Positions 36,076 to 43,463 of a stretch of 64,000 bases of DNA are shown piece after piece. Below the pieces are notes generated by a model, which ran no database searches, was not told where the DNA came from, and worked only from the letters and a program-made list of their open reading frames with translations. Origin of the DNA: a virus; IMG/VR virus record IMGVR_UViG_3300008259_004660, positions 120,825 to 184,824 of that record, one strand, 5' to 3'. Each line of letters opens with the position of its first letter. Positions within the stretch are counted from its first letter, which is position 1. The translations under genes were made by a program, and so were the position numbers.

Positions 36076-37989
36076 ATGGCTGATCAAAAAGACTTATTTA
36101 GTAGACTGAAAAAGATGTTCTCTACGGACGTTATTGTTCGTAATGTGGGCGGAAAGAAAATCAAAGTTGTAGACACAGATGAAATACAATACGCAACAGA
36201 CAGAAATAGTTTGCGCGACCGTTTTAATCGCTTAAGAAGTTCAACATATAATCTTCATAATCGCGATTTGAGCATGGCATATCAGTCAAGCCGTCTTGAG
36301 TTATTCAGAGATTATGATGTAATGGACATGGATCCTATCATTGCATCTGCATTGGATATTTATAGCGATGAATGCCTTGTACCAAGTGAGTTTGGTAATG
36401 TTCTTACTATTCGATCCAAGAATGAAAATATCAAGCGCATTCTTCATAATTTGTTTTATGACATAATGAATGTTGAGTTCAACATGTGGAGTTGGACTCG
36501 TAACATGTGCAAATATGGAGATTTCTTTTTGCGCATGGAAATATCTCCCGAGTATGGTGTGTATCTTGTTCATCCAATCAGTCCATATGAAATCACACGC
36601 ATAGAAGGTAGTGATCCAAAGAACATCAATTATGTAAAATACCAACATGATGGTGTTGGCGGCGGAATGGAATATGAAAATTTTGAAATCGCACACTTTA
36701 GACTTTTGAGCGACAGCAATTTTCTTCCATATGGAAAATCGATGGTTGAACCAGCACGCCGTGTATGGAAGCAATTGAGCTTAATGGAAGATGCCATGCT
36801 TATTCATCGTATCATGCGTGCACCAGAAAAGAGAATATTCTCAATTGACGTTGGCAATATTCCTCCTGCTGATATTGACACGGCGATGCAAAAAATCATC
36901 AGCCAAGTCAAGAAAGTTCCATACATTGATGAGAAAACAGGAGATTATAATCTAAGATTCAATCTTAACAACATGATTGAAGACTTTTATCTGCCTGTTC
37001 GTGGCAGTGACAGTGGAACAAAGATCGATACGTTGCCGGGAATGGAATTCACTGGTATTGATGATCTTGAGTATATTAGAAACAAAATGATGGCCGCACT
37101 CAAGATTCCAAAGGCGTTTCTTGGATATGAAGAAGGATTAAGTGGCAAAGCGACACTTGCGGCGGAAGATGTAAGATTTGCTCGTACTATTGGGCGCATT
37201 CAGCGCATTCTTATTTCCGAATTAACCAAAATTGCAATTGTTCATTTGTATGTTCAAGGATATCAAGATGCATCTCTTGTTGACTTTGAATTGGAACTAA
37301 GTAATCCAAGCACAATCTTTGAACAAGAAAAATTGGAAATTTGGCAAAATAAAATCAATCTTGCATCGGATATGAAAGATAGCAATATGTTTAGCAAGAC
37401 ATGGATGTATAACAATATATTCAATATGTCAGATGTTGACATTGAAACATTGCAGAATGAGGTTGTTGGTGATAAAAAAGAAGAATGGAGACTGCAACAA
37501 ATTACTGATGAGGGCAGCGATCCTGCGTTTGCAACTGGTGGAGGTGAAGGTGCTACTGGTGGAGGTGGTGCAGCACCTGAACTTGGTGGCGGTGAAGGCG
37601 GTGGGGCGGAGGCTGGTGGAGAAGCTGGTGGATTGCCTCCGCTTGAAGAAGAACAGAAAGCCGACGAAGCCATTATTGACGAAGAAACAAGAAAAGATCG
37701 TGAACGTGGAAATCGCGATCAAACAGGAAACAAGGAAAAATATACATCTTCGCACACCAAAAACTTTGGGGAAGATCCTCTTGGTAACAAAGAAAACAAA
37801 GAAAAATCAAAAACAGAACGCAGAACTCGTCATATATACAGAAGCTCTGGATTGTCTTTAGAAGAAGATTTGAAGAATATAAAAAACTCCTTGAAAAGCA
37901 AGCATGTTAATAAACAAAGAAAGGTAATTGTAGAAGGAAAATCCATATTAGATGAATCCAATATCATTGAAGAGGATAAACCTCTCTAA
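36076..37989 (+). CDS. Portal protein (gp20-like)
   Basis: The dodecameric head-vertex protein through which DNA is packaged and to which the neck attaches. The 637 residues start with 'KDLFSRLKKMF', followed by a T4-type core: 'RDYDVMDMDPIIASALDIYS' near 77-96, 'WSWTRNMCKYGDFFLRME' near 140-157, 'VHPISPYEITRIEG' and 'KIPKAFLGYEEGLSGKATLA' near 345-364, the hallmark of gp20 proteins. After about residue 480 there is a Gly/Glu-rich low-complexity tail ('GGGEGATGGGGAAPELGGG') and then a charged helical tail, longer than in T4. It is followed by four small genes before the protease. Confidence 0.9.
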   Translation: MADQKDLFSRLKKMFSTDVIVRNVGGKKIKVVDTDEIQYATDRNSLRDRFNRLRSSTYNLHNRDLSMAYQSSRLELFRDYDVMDMDPIIASALDIYSDECLVPSEFGNVLTIRSKNENIKRILHNLFYDIMNVEFNMWSWTRNMCKYGDFFLRMEISPEYGVYLVHPISPYEITRIEGSDPKNINYVKYQHDGVGGGMEYENFEIAHFRLLSDSNFLPYGKSMVEPARRVWKQLSLMEDAMLIHRIMRAPEKRIFSIDVGNIPPADIDTAMQKIISQVKKVPYIDEKTGDYNLRFNLNNMIEDFYLPVRGSDSGTKIDTLPGMEFTGIDDLEYIRNKMMAALKIPKAFLGYEEGLSGKATLAAEDVRFARTIGRIQRILISELTKIAIVHLYVQGYQDASLVDFELELSNPSTIFEQEKLEIWQNKINLASDMKDSNMFSKTWMYNNIFNMSDVDIETLQNEVVGDKKEEWRLQQITDEGSDPAFATGGGEGATGGGGAAPELGGGEGGGAEAGGEAGGLPPLEEEQKADEAIIDEETRKDRERGNRDQTGNKEKYTSSHTKNFGEDPLGNKENKEKSKTERRTRHIYRSSGLSLEEDLKNIKNSLKSKHVNKQRKVIVEGKSILDESNIIEEDKPL

Positions 37990-38002
37990 AATTGGGGTTT
38001 TT
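37978..38002 (+). terminator. Possible weak terminator at the end of the portal gene
   Basis: AAACCTC (37978-37984) can pair with GGGGTTT (37994-38000), with one T-G wobble, followed by only two more T. The stem overlaps the portal stop codon. Marginal as an intrinsic terminator. Confidence 0.35.
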
Positions 38003-38016
38003 ATCAACCATGCTCA

Positions 38017-38024
38017 TATTTATA
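38017..38024 (+). promoter_or_regulatory. TATTTATA element before 38039 gene
   Basis: Context ctcatatttataaataat. It overlaps a plus-strand TATAAATA (38021-38028), the only exact copy of the T4 late -10 sequence I noticed in the correct orientation; the ATG follows 10 bases later. Confidence 0.45.
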
Positions 38025-38038
38025 AATAATAAAATTGT

Positions 38039-38674
38039 ATGAAGAAGCTGAAACACTCTAAGTATAAGAATGCAGGTATATTATTCGAATTGTTGGTGCG
38101 TCAAGTTACTGCCGACATTCTTAACGGCCAAGAGGACTCTAAAGCAAATGGAATTCTTCGTAAGTATTTCAGCGAGTCAACAGAACTTGGTAGAGAAAAT
38201 AGATTGTATAGAATCATTTTGGAAGAAAAAGCCAAGGATACATCAGCCGCCGACAGACTTCTTGAAACAATATTGCGCACCAGAAAAAAGCTTGATGAAA
38301 AAGCACTTAATGTTCAAAAATATAATTTGGTAAAAGAGATCAGTCGTCTTCTTGCATACAAGCTTCTTGTTGATTCATTCAATGAAAAGTACAAGGGATT
38401 GGACGATAAACAAAAAGTTCTTATTCGCGAATATATCAATAATGTAAGCAACACAAATTCATTGCGTGAATATATCAATGCCGAAGTTCCATTTGTTCGT
38501 GCGCAGATAATGGAATTGAAGAGTAAGGTTGATAATGATGTTATCAAGATCAAGCTTGATGAAACACTCAATCAATTGGACAAGATCACCAAGGGAACAC
38601 TTGTGAAGGAAAATCAAATCATGGCAATGCTACTCAGCTATGAACTTATTAAAGAATTAAAAAACCTAAAATAA
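38039..38674 (+). CDS. Helical protein between portal and protease
   Basis: A 211-residue, mostly helical and charged protein. It starts 'MKKLKHSKYKNAGILFELL' and contains 'NAEVPFVRAQIMELKSKVD' and 'LKNLK' at the end, with no catalytic motif. T4 has the prohead core proteins gp67 and gp68 at this place; I cannot show homology, but a core or portal-associated role fits. Start ATG at 38039 follows the TATTTATA element closely. Confidence 0.5.
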   Translation: MKKLKHSKYKNAGILFELLVRQVTADILNGQEDSKANGILRKYFSESTELGRENRLYRIILEEKAKDTSAADRLLETILRTRKKLDEKALNVQKYNLVKEISRLLAYKLLVDSFNEKYKGLDDKQKVLIREYINNVSNTNSLREYINAEVPFVRAQIMELKSKVDNDVIKIKLDETLNQLDKITKGTLVKENQIMAMLLSYELIKELKNLK

Positions 38675-38681
38675 TACACAT

Positions 38682-38999
38682 ATGACACGCAACGAACTCA
38701 AACAAATCATTAGAGAAACAATTGAAGGTGTTCAGGCAGAAGCTGCCAAAGTTTCACCGTCTGGTACAACATATACTTTCAATCAACTTAACAAATTGCT
38801 AAGAGCAAACAAAATCATTGTATTTATTAAGTCCACGTATGATCAAGGACTCATTCAGATTGATAATGAAGACGGATTTTTCATGGACGAAGGTGATGAT
38901 GGTGATCAAGCAGTACATGCTGCTGGGGGAGGTTACAAGTATGAATTTGGTGCAGACTTTGAAGAAGTATATGTTGCTCAAAAAGTGAATCTTAAATAA
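38682..38999 (+). CDS. Small head-cluster protein with ELKQIIRETIE N-terminus
   Basis: A 105-residue protein. Its first 16 residues (MTRNELKQIIRETIEG) nearly repeat the start of the 13861 gene. A possible prohead-protease site follows (IE-G, or AE-A in 'GVQAEAAK'). The rest is a small beta-rich domain with an acidic loop ('NEDGFFMDEGDDGDQ'). It overlaps the next gene by one base (TAATG). Possibly an internal or core head protein. Confidence 0.5.
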   Translation: MTRNELKQIIRETIEGVQAEAAKVSPSGTTYTFNQLNKLLRANKIIVFIKSTYDQGLIQIDNEDGFFMDEGDDGDQAVHAAGGGYKYEFGADFEEVYVAQKVNLK

Positions 39000-39490
39000 T
39001 GAAAGATACCAAACAAATCATTCGTGAACTTGTTGAAGAAGTCATAGAAGAAATGACAGCAACTGGTGCTGTTGCTGGTTATATGACTCCAGCGGCATTT
39101 CGTGGTCACAAGAGCAAAAAGAAGTCAGCTGAAAAATCAATGCCGGGAGGCAAAGTTGTTGGTAAAGAAGATACGGATGATACCACAGTAGGTGAAGGTG
39201 AAACACTTACACTTCGTCGTGATGCACACATAATGGAAGCTCGCAGTCGCTATCGCAATTTCAAAGAAAGCGACATGATGAAAAATCATGCCAAGATTTC
39301 ATACGGTATTAATCAAGCCAAGAAAATGCTTGGTGAAGTTGAATATCTGGTTGGAATCTGTGAAAGATTGAAGACAGAATGTGGATATAGCACAAATAAT
39401 TTGTGGGCACGTACTCAACCAGACATGAAAGAAATCCACAATCGTCTGAAGGAAATCGCCAAACGAATCAACAGAATGGGAAAACAATAA
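38999..39490 (+). CDS. Small head-cluster protein, basic N-terminal half
   Basis: A 163-residue protein starting MKDTKQIIRELVEEVIEEM, a variant of the recurrent head-cluster N-terminus. A basic segment follows ('RGHKSKKKSAEKSMPGGK', about 37-54), then an acidic stretch and a helical C-terminus ('IHNRLKEIAKRINRMGKQ'). A basic protein of this kind could bind packaged DNA or the core; that is inference. It starts at the last base of the preceding stop. Confidence 0.5.
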   Translation: MKDTKQIIRELVEEVIEEMTATGAVAGYMTPAAFRGHKSKKKSAEKSMPGGKVVGKEDTDDTTVGEGETLTLRRDAHIMEARSRYRNFKESDMMKNHAKISYGINQAKKMLGEVEYLVGICERLKTECGYSTNNLWARTQPDMKEIHNRLKEIAKRINRMGKQ

Positions 39491-39494
39491 GACT

Positions 39495-40010
39495 ATGAAT
39501 CTAACCGACATTGCCAAGAAAATAATCAATGAAGACAGTTGGGGCACATTTCCATCTGCTGGTGGAAGCATGGCACCCGGTCGTTCTCCTACCGCAGTGT
39601 CTCCGGGACCAACCGCCAAAAGAGTTGACATTTCAAATCTTTACAAGAATTTCAAACTTGAGTTGGAAAAGCAAGAAGATGCACTCATTCAAAAATTTGA
39701 AGCTGATCTTAAAAAGAGCTTTTTGAAGAAAGTTGTAACTGTAAAAGCATCCAAGGGATCTGTTGGCCAAATTGAAAAGGAATATAATGTTACTGTCAAC
39801 AACATTGATGTTCGTTATATGAAAGACAAATATTATGTTGTGTTCACTGGTAAAGAAGGTAACGCATCTGAAAGTGAATATTACTTGGACGATTCTATCA
39901 TAACTGTGGATGATTCACCTGCTTCAATTTCAACCGTTGGAAGAACAGGTGGCATGTCAGTCCCAGAAGATGGCACCGCTGGAAAGAAAAACATCTTACC
40001 TCAAGGATAA
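39495..40010 (+). CDS. Small head-cluster protein with IAKKIINED N-terminus
   Basis: A 171-residue protein. MNLTDIAKKIINEDSWG is the shortest version of the N-terminal tag, followed by a Gly/Pro/Ser linker ('GTFPSAGGSMAPGRSPT'), a coiled-coil segment ('FKLELEKQEDALIQKFEAD') and a strand-rich domain ('VNNIDVRYMKDKYYVVFTG'). The function is unknown. It ends nine bases before the prohead protease. Confidence 0.5.
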   Translation: MNLTDIAKKIINEDSWGTFPSAGGSMAPGRSPTAVSPGPTAKRVDISNLYKNFKLELEKQEDALIQKFEADLKKSFLKKVVTVKASKGSVGQIEKEYNVTVNNIDVRYMKDKYYVVFTGKEGNASESEYYLDDSIITVDDSPASISTVGRTGGMSVPEDGTAGKKNILPQG

Positions 40011-40019
40011 TACAAACAT

Positions 40020-40646
40020 ATGAGCAAGCAACTACTAGTCGATTTTATTCCATTTGAGATTTCTCCTCAATTGTTAAGTGAAGCCAAAGCAAATCCAAAT
40101 GCACCATTGGTATTAAAGGGACCATTGCAGAAGGCTGGAGAAAAGAACCATAACGGTCGTGTATATCCACGCGAAGTATTGGAACGTGAAGTTGAAAAGT
40201 ATCAGCAAATCATCAAGGAACGTCGCGCACTTGGTGAACTTGATCACCCAGACAGTTCAGTCATCAATCTTAAGAATGTATGTCACAATGTAACAGAGTG
40301 CCATTGGGAAGGCGATACTGTTGTTGGTACAATTGAAATTCTTACTACACCAAGCGGTAACATTGCTCGCGATCTTATTCGTAACAATATCCGCATTGGT
40401 ATCAGCAGTCGTGGATTGGGCAGTGTTCGTCAAATGAACGAAAATACAGTTGAGGTTCAAGATGACTTTGAACTACTTTGCTTTGACCTTGTATCTTCGC
40501 CTTCAACACGCGGTGCATATATGAATCTTGCCGAAGGAATCAATCGTGACAAACAATTGATTGGTGGTACACAAGATCGTAAAGACATCAACAAGTATTT
40601 GAACATTGAAAATATCATTCGTGATATTCTTTCGGAAACACGTTGA
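40020..40646 (+). CDS. Prohead core protease (gp21-like, S78)
   Basis: The maturation protease of the prohead, 208 residues, close to T4 gp21 (212). The conserved 'NHNGRVYPREVL' (43-54) precedes the catalytic His in 'LGELDHP' (H76), and the nucleophile lies in 'RIGISSRGLG' (S129 or S130). 'FELLCFDLVSSPSTRGAYM' supplies the conserved region after it. It cleaves scaffold, core and capsid proteins, in T4 after (L/I)-x-E. Located between small core-like genes and the scaffold and capsid genes. Confidence 0.9.
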   Translation: MSKQLLVDFIPFEISPQLLSEAKANPNAPLVLKGPLQKAGEKNHNGRVYPREVLEREVEKYQQIIKERRALGELDHPDSSVINLKNVCHNVTECHWEGDTVVGTIEILTTPSGNIARDLIRNNIRIGISSRGLGSVRQMNENTVEVQDDFELLCFDLVSSPSTRGAYMNLAEGINRDKQLIGGTQDRKDINKYLNIENIIRDILSETR

Positions 40647-40650
40647 CATT

Positions 40651-40914
40651 ATGAAAATCAAACTAAGCGAAATTGCAAAGAAAGTAATGGAAACAAACAG
40701 ACCTGCACCAATCATGCTGAATGGAAAGCAAGTTGAAATGGGCTCAATCGAACTTGCGGACGTTGATCCAAGAGATTTTCCAGATTTTTCAGATGCGTAT
40801 ATCTCACACGCCGAGTATGTTGATGGAACTCCATTGACAGCTCAGGAAATTGAGCAGTTGGAAAAAGAAAATTATGGGTTGGTCAATGATCTGGCTCACG
40901 GTAACATTTTCTAA
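40651..40914 (+). CDS. Small head-cluster protein with LSEIAKKVMET N-terminus
   Basis: An 87-residue protein. The ATG at 40651, four bases after the protease stop, gives MKIKLSEIAKKVMETNRP, which resembles its neighbours' starts; an in-frame ATG at 40606 would overlap the protease. The rest is acidic and includes 'ELADVDPRDFPDFSDAYIS' and 'TAQEIEQLEKENYG'. Unknown function, perhaps a core component or a protease partner. Confidence 0.5.
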   Translation: MKIKLSEIAKKVMETNRPAPIMLNGKQVEMGSIELADVDPRDFPDFSDAYISHAEYVDGTPLTAQEIEQLEKENYGLVNDLAHGNIF

Positions 40915-40926
40915 CAAGTTGATATA

Positions 40927-40934
40927 TATTTATA
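40927..40934 (+). promoter_or_regulatory. TATTTATA element before 40939 gene
   Basis: Context ttgatatatatttataaaac, four bases before the ATG at 40939. Almost the same 14 bases precede the 29431 gene. Confidence 0.45.
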
Positions 40935-40938
40935 AAAC

Positions 40939-41577
40939 ATGAACAACAAGATAACCAATCCACTTCTTAAGCAACTTATTTCTGAAATTGCTAGTAAAGC
41001 AAATGAAGGAAGATTTGGATACAATCTTGTAAAGGAAGCAGACGCTAAGAAAGAAGATCCATTGGGTGATATACTTGGTGGAGAAGGTGGCGGTGAAGGC
41101 GAAAAGCAAGCGGTACCATCAGCCGCTCCATCAGCTGCACCAAAGGCACAGGCAAGTAAAGACGCTGCAACTGCTCCTTCGACGGATGCTGCTGCCGATG
41201 AAGCTGGTGCAGAAGATCCAAAAGAACTAGAAGCCGACGCCGCTAAGAAAAAAGCAGAGGTTGAAAAAGCAAAAGCTGATCTTAAAAAGGCAGAAGATGA
41301 GCTTGAACAAAATGCATATATCAAATTGAAGTCAGACAGCGGCGTCAAATATATGATTGGAAAAATTATTGGACAATCATTCAAAACAAATACCATAGAT
41401 GCGTTGGCATCTGAAATGGCGCAAAAATTGAAAATAACAACTCCAAATGATGCAGATTTGTTTGAAAAAGATATGGCATTGTATAAAAGCATTCCCGGAA
41501 TGGTTGAACTAATTGCAGCCATAAAAGAATTGGCCGTGGAAGAACCAAAATCTTCAGAAGAAAAATCTCCAGAATAA
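40939..41577 (+). CDS. Ala/Lys/Glu-rich prohead-core-like protein
   Basis: A 212-residue protein. N-terminal helix 'NPLLKQLISEIASKANEG' resembles the recurrent tag, with SE-I and NE-G as possible protease sites. A low-complexity Ala/Pro region (about 55-95) and a strongly coiled-coil Lys/Glu/Ala segment (about 95-135) follow, then a globular helical C-terminus ('YMIGKIIGQSFKTNTIDAL'). The composition is that of scaffold or core proteins, and it lies two genes before the main scaffold. Confidence 0.55.
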   Translation: MNNKITNPLLKQLISEIASKANEGRFGYNLVKEADAKKEDPLGDILGGEGGGEGEKQAVPSAAPSAAPKAQASKDAATAPSTDAAADEAGAEDPKELEADAAKKKAEVEKAKADLKKAEDELEQNAYIKLKSDSGVKYMIGKIIGQSFKTNTIDALASEMAQKLKITTPNDADLFEKDMALYKSIPGMVELIAAIKELAVEEPKSSEEKSPE

Positions 41578-41588
41578 AATATCAATTT

Positions 41589-42041
41589 ATGAATACATTG
41601 AAACTAAGACCACTTATCGAAAATTTTCAAGCTCCTTCAGAAGCTCCAAAAAAAGAATGGACCAGTGAATTAAAGAAAGCTGCATTGGAAAATATTGGTT
41701 GTTACAATGAATATGCTCAACATCTTCATCGCGAACAAAGTTTAATGGAAATATCACATAAGCTTTCTGAAATTGTAAAGAATGCCGAAGAACTTGCATT
41801 GCACGAAACAGAAAAATCATCTACCGACGGTAAACATTGGTTTGATGAGCAAACAGTAAGAAAAAATTTCGCAAACATGACCAAGGCTATTCAAGAATTC
41901 AACAAGTATGCAAAAGAAGCACACATTCTTGAACAAAGAATGCAAGCAACATACGAAGATATTGGTCATTTACTCGAACGTTATTACGAAGTAAAGAACC
42001 TTCAAGAAGGTCAGTCCGCAGTTAGCAAAATAGCAAAATAA
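41589..42041 (+). CDS. Helical head-cluster protein
   Basis: A 150-residue protein starting MNTLKLRPLIENFQAP, with LIE as a possible processing site. The remainder is nearly all helix with regular charged heptads ('LAEQ'-like patterns, for example 'SHKLSEIVKNAEELALHE' and 'LEQRMQATYEDIGHLLERY'). No known domain. Likely another core or scaffold partner by position. Confidence 0.5.
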   Translation: MNTLKLRPLIENFQAPSEAPKKEWTSELKKAALENIGCYNEYAQHLHREQSLMEISHKLSEIVKNAEELALHETEKSSTDGKHWFDEQTVRKNFANMTKAIQEFNKYAKEAHILEQRMQATYEDIGHLLERYYEVKNLQEGQSAVSKIAK

Positions 42042-42082
42042 TAAAAATATAAAATATTTTGTATTTTTCGTAAATACATATA

Positions 42083-42090
42083 TATTTATT
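42083..42090 (+). promoter_or_regulatory. TATTTATT element of the scaffold-capsid unit
   Basis: Context acatatatatttatttatta, about 93 bases before the scaffold ATG, so transcripts starting downstream of it would have an unusually long leader that contains the two hairpins listed next. Confidence 0.45.
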
Positions 42091-42101
42091 TATTATAAAA
42101 T

Positions 42102-42160
42102 GCATCATTATTTGATGCTTAGTCGGAATAAAACAATTTCTTGAAACTCTTAATAGTTTC
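42102..42160 (+). other. Two hairpins in the leader of the scaffold gene
   Basis: GCATCA (42102-42107) pairs with TGATGC (42113-42118) around a five-base loop, and GAAACT (42143-42148) pairs with AGTTTC (42155-42160) around a six-base loop. A good AAGGA-type ribosome site (aaaggat) follows at about 42168. A 5' hairpin of this kind could stabilise the message of the abundant scaffold and capsid proteins; this is inferred. Confidence 0.4.
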
Positions 42161-42183
42161 ATCAACAAAAGGATAAAACTATT

Positions 42184-43431
42184 ATGTCAGATCTACTAAA
42201 ACAAGCAATTGCCGACGCTAAAGCCGTCCGCGCAACTGCACTATCAAATGCAAAAGCTGCTCTAGAAGAGCACTTTGCACCAAAACTACAAAGCATGCTA
42301 TCTGAAAAACTAGCTGCTGAGATGGCAGAAGAAGAAGCTGCTGCTCCAGAAGCTGTTGCTGCTCCAGAAGCAACACCAGCCGATGCCGCAGTTGCTCCTG
42401 CTCCAGAAGCTGCTCCTGCTCCAGAAGCTGCTCCTGCTCCAGCAGCAGAAGCTCCAGTTGAAGAACCAGCACCTGCACTAGAAGAAGAAGAAATTGAAGA
42501 ATATCAAACTCTAGGCTCAGGACATCCTGACCCAGTTGAGAAGAGTGCTGCATTGGAAGAAGCAAAGAAAGCATCTTCAAATTACAAGGCAAAAACCAAG
42601 GGACACAAGACCGAAGATCATGGTCAAGAAGTTGTTGACGCAACAAAGTTGTCAACCGCAGGTGAACCAAAGGCAGCTGCCGACAGCCACAAAGCATCAC
42701 CTGATTATACAAAGGTGACCGCTGGACACAAAACAGAAGATCCTCAAGGCGCTTCAAATGAAGTTGTCAAATTGGAAGAATCCGATGAAATTACAGAAGA
42801 ATCATTGGATGAAATCCTAAAGGAACTTGAAAATTCAGTCAATGAAGTTGGTGGTATGGAAGAAATGGCCGCTCCTATGGAAGCAGCCGCTCCAGAAGCC
42901 AAAGAAGAAGTTGACGAAGTAATCAACCTAGATGAACTTCTATCCGAAGAAAAGGAAGAAGGCAAAAAGGAAGAAAAAGAAGAAGACGAAAAGGAAGAAG
43001 CCAACGAGTCCATCGTCAAAGAAAATCTTTCGTTGAAGAAGGAAATTGAAGAATACCGTAGCGGAATTGAATTTCTACGGAACCAGATCAATGAAATTAA
43101 CCTGCTCAATGCCAAGTTGCTCTACACGAACAAGCTGTTCAAGGGAGCTAACCTAAGCAATGAACAGAAACTGAAAGTAATCGAATCATTTGACCTCACA
43201 AAGTCCGTTCGTGAAGCCAAACTCGTTTATGCTACACTAGCAGAATCCATCAATAGCGGTGCTAAGAAAGTTGAAACTCCTGTAAAGAAGTCTTCAACCG
43301 TCAAAAACATCACCGAGGGATTGGCCAGTAAGCCAGTTGCATCGACAAAACCAACAACAGCCGCTGTTCTTACAGAAGGTGCCGACATGGCAAACCGCTT
43401 TAAGAAATTGGCCGGTATTCGTAGCAAGTAA
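42184..43431 (+). CDS. Scaffold / prohead core protein (gp22-like)
   Basis: A 415-residue internal scaffold. It shows the composition of T4-type core proteins: an Ala/Glu/Pro low-complexity stretch (about 45-105, repeated P-E-A-A-P-A units), very acidic segments (about 245-280), and a helical C-terminal region 'SLKKEIEEYRSGIEFLRNQI'. An internal duplication is visible: 'NYKAKTKGHKTEDHG' near 136 and 'DYTKVTAGHKTEDPQ' near 174, each followed by E-V-V. The C-terminal 'MANRFKKLAGIRSK' resembles other gp22-type ends. It is immediately followed by the major capsid gene, as in T4. Codon choice shifts toward CTA and C-ending codons relative to most other genes. Confidence 0.8.
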   Translation: MSDLLKQAIADAKAVRATALSNAKAALEEHFAPKLQSMLSEKLAAEMAEEEAAAPEAVAAPEATPADAAVAPAPEAAPAPEAAPAPAAEAPVEEPAPALEEEEIEEYQTLGSGHPDPVEKSAALEEAKKASSNYKAKTKGHKTEDHGQEVVDATKLSTAGEPKAAADSHKASPDYTKVTAGHKTEDPQGASNEVVKLEESDEITEESLDEILKELENSVNEVGGMEEMAAPMEAAAPEAKEEVDEVINLDELLSEEKEEGKKEEKEEDEKEEANESIVKENLSLKKEIEEYRSGIEFLRNQINEINLLNAKLLYTNKLFKGANLSNEQKLKVIESFDLTKSVREAKLVYATLAESINSGAKKVETPVKKSSTVKNITEGLASKPVASTKPTTAAVLTEGADMANRFKKLAGIRSK

Positions 43432-43463
43432 AAATCAACAATCAACCTTAACAAGGAAAAAAT

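Noticed and set aside
37263-37755. Minus-strand Pro/Ser-rich frame opposite the portal C-terminus
   Set aside because: Antisense shadow of the Gly/Glu-rich tail of the portal gene.
40606-40650. Upstream ATG of the 40651 gene
   Set aside because: It lies inside the protease gene; the start at 40651 gives the N-terminal tag seen in the neighbours.
42218-42757. Minus-strand Leu/Gln-rich frame opposite the scaffold gene
   Set aside because: Antisense shadow of the Ala/Glu/Pro low-complexity segment.
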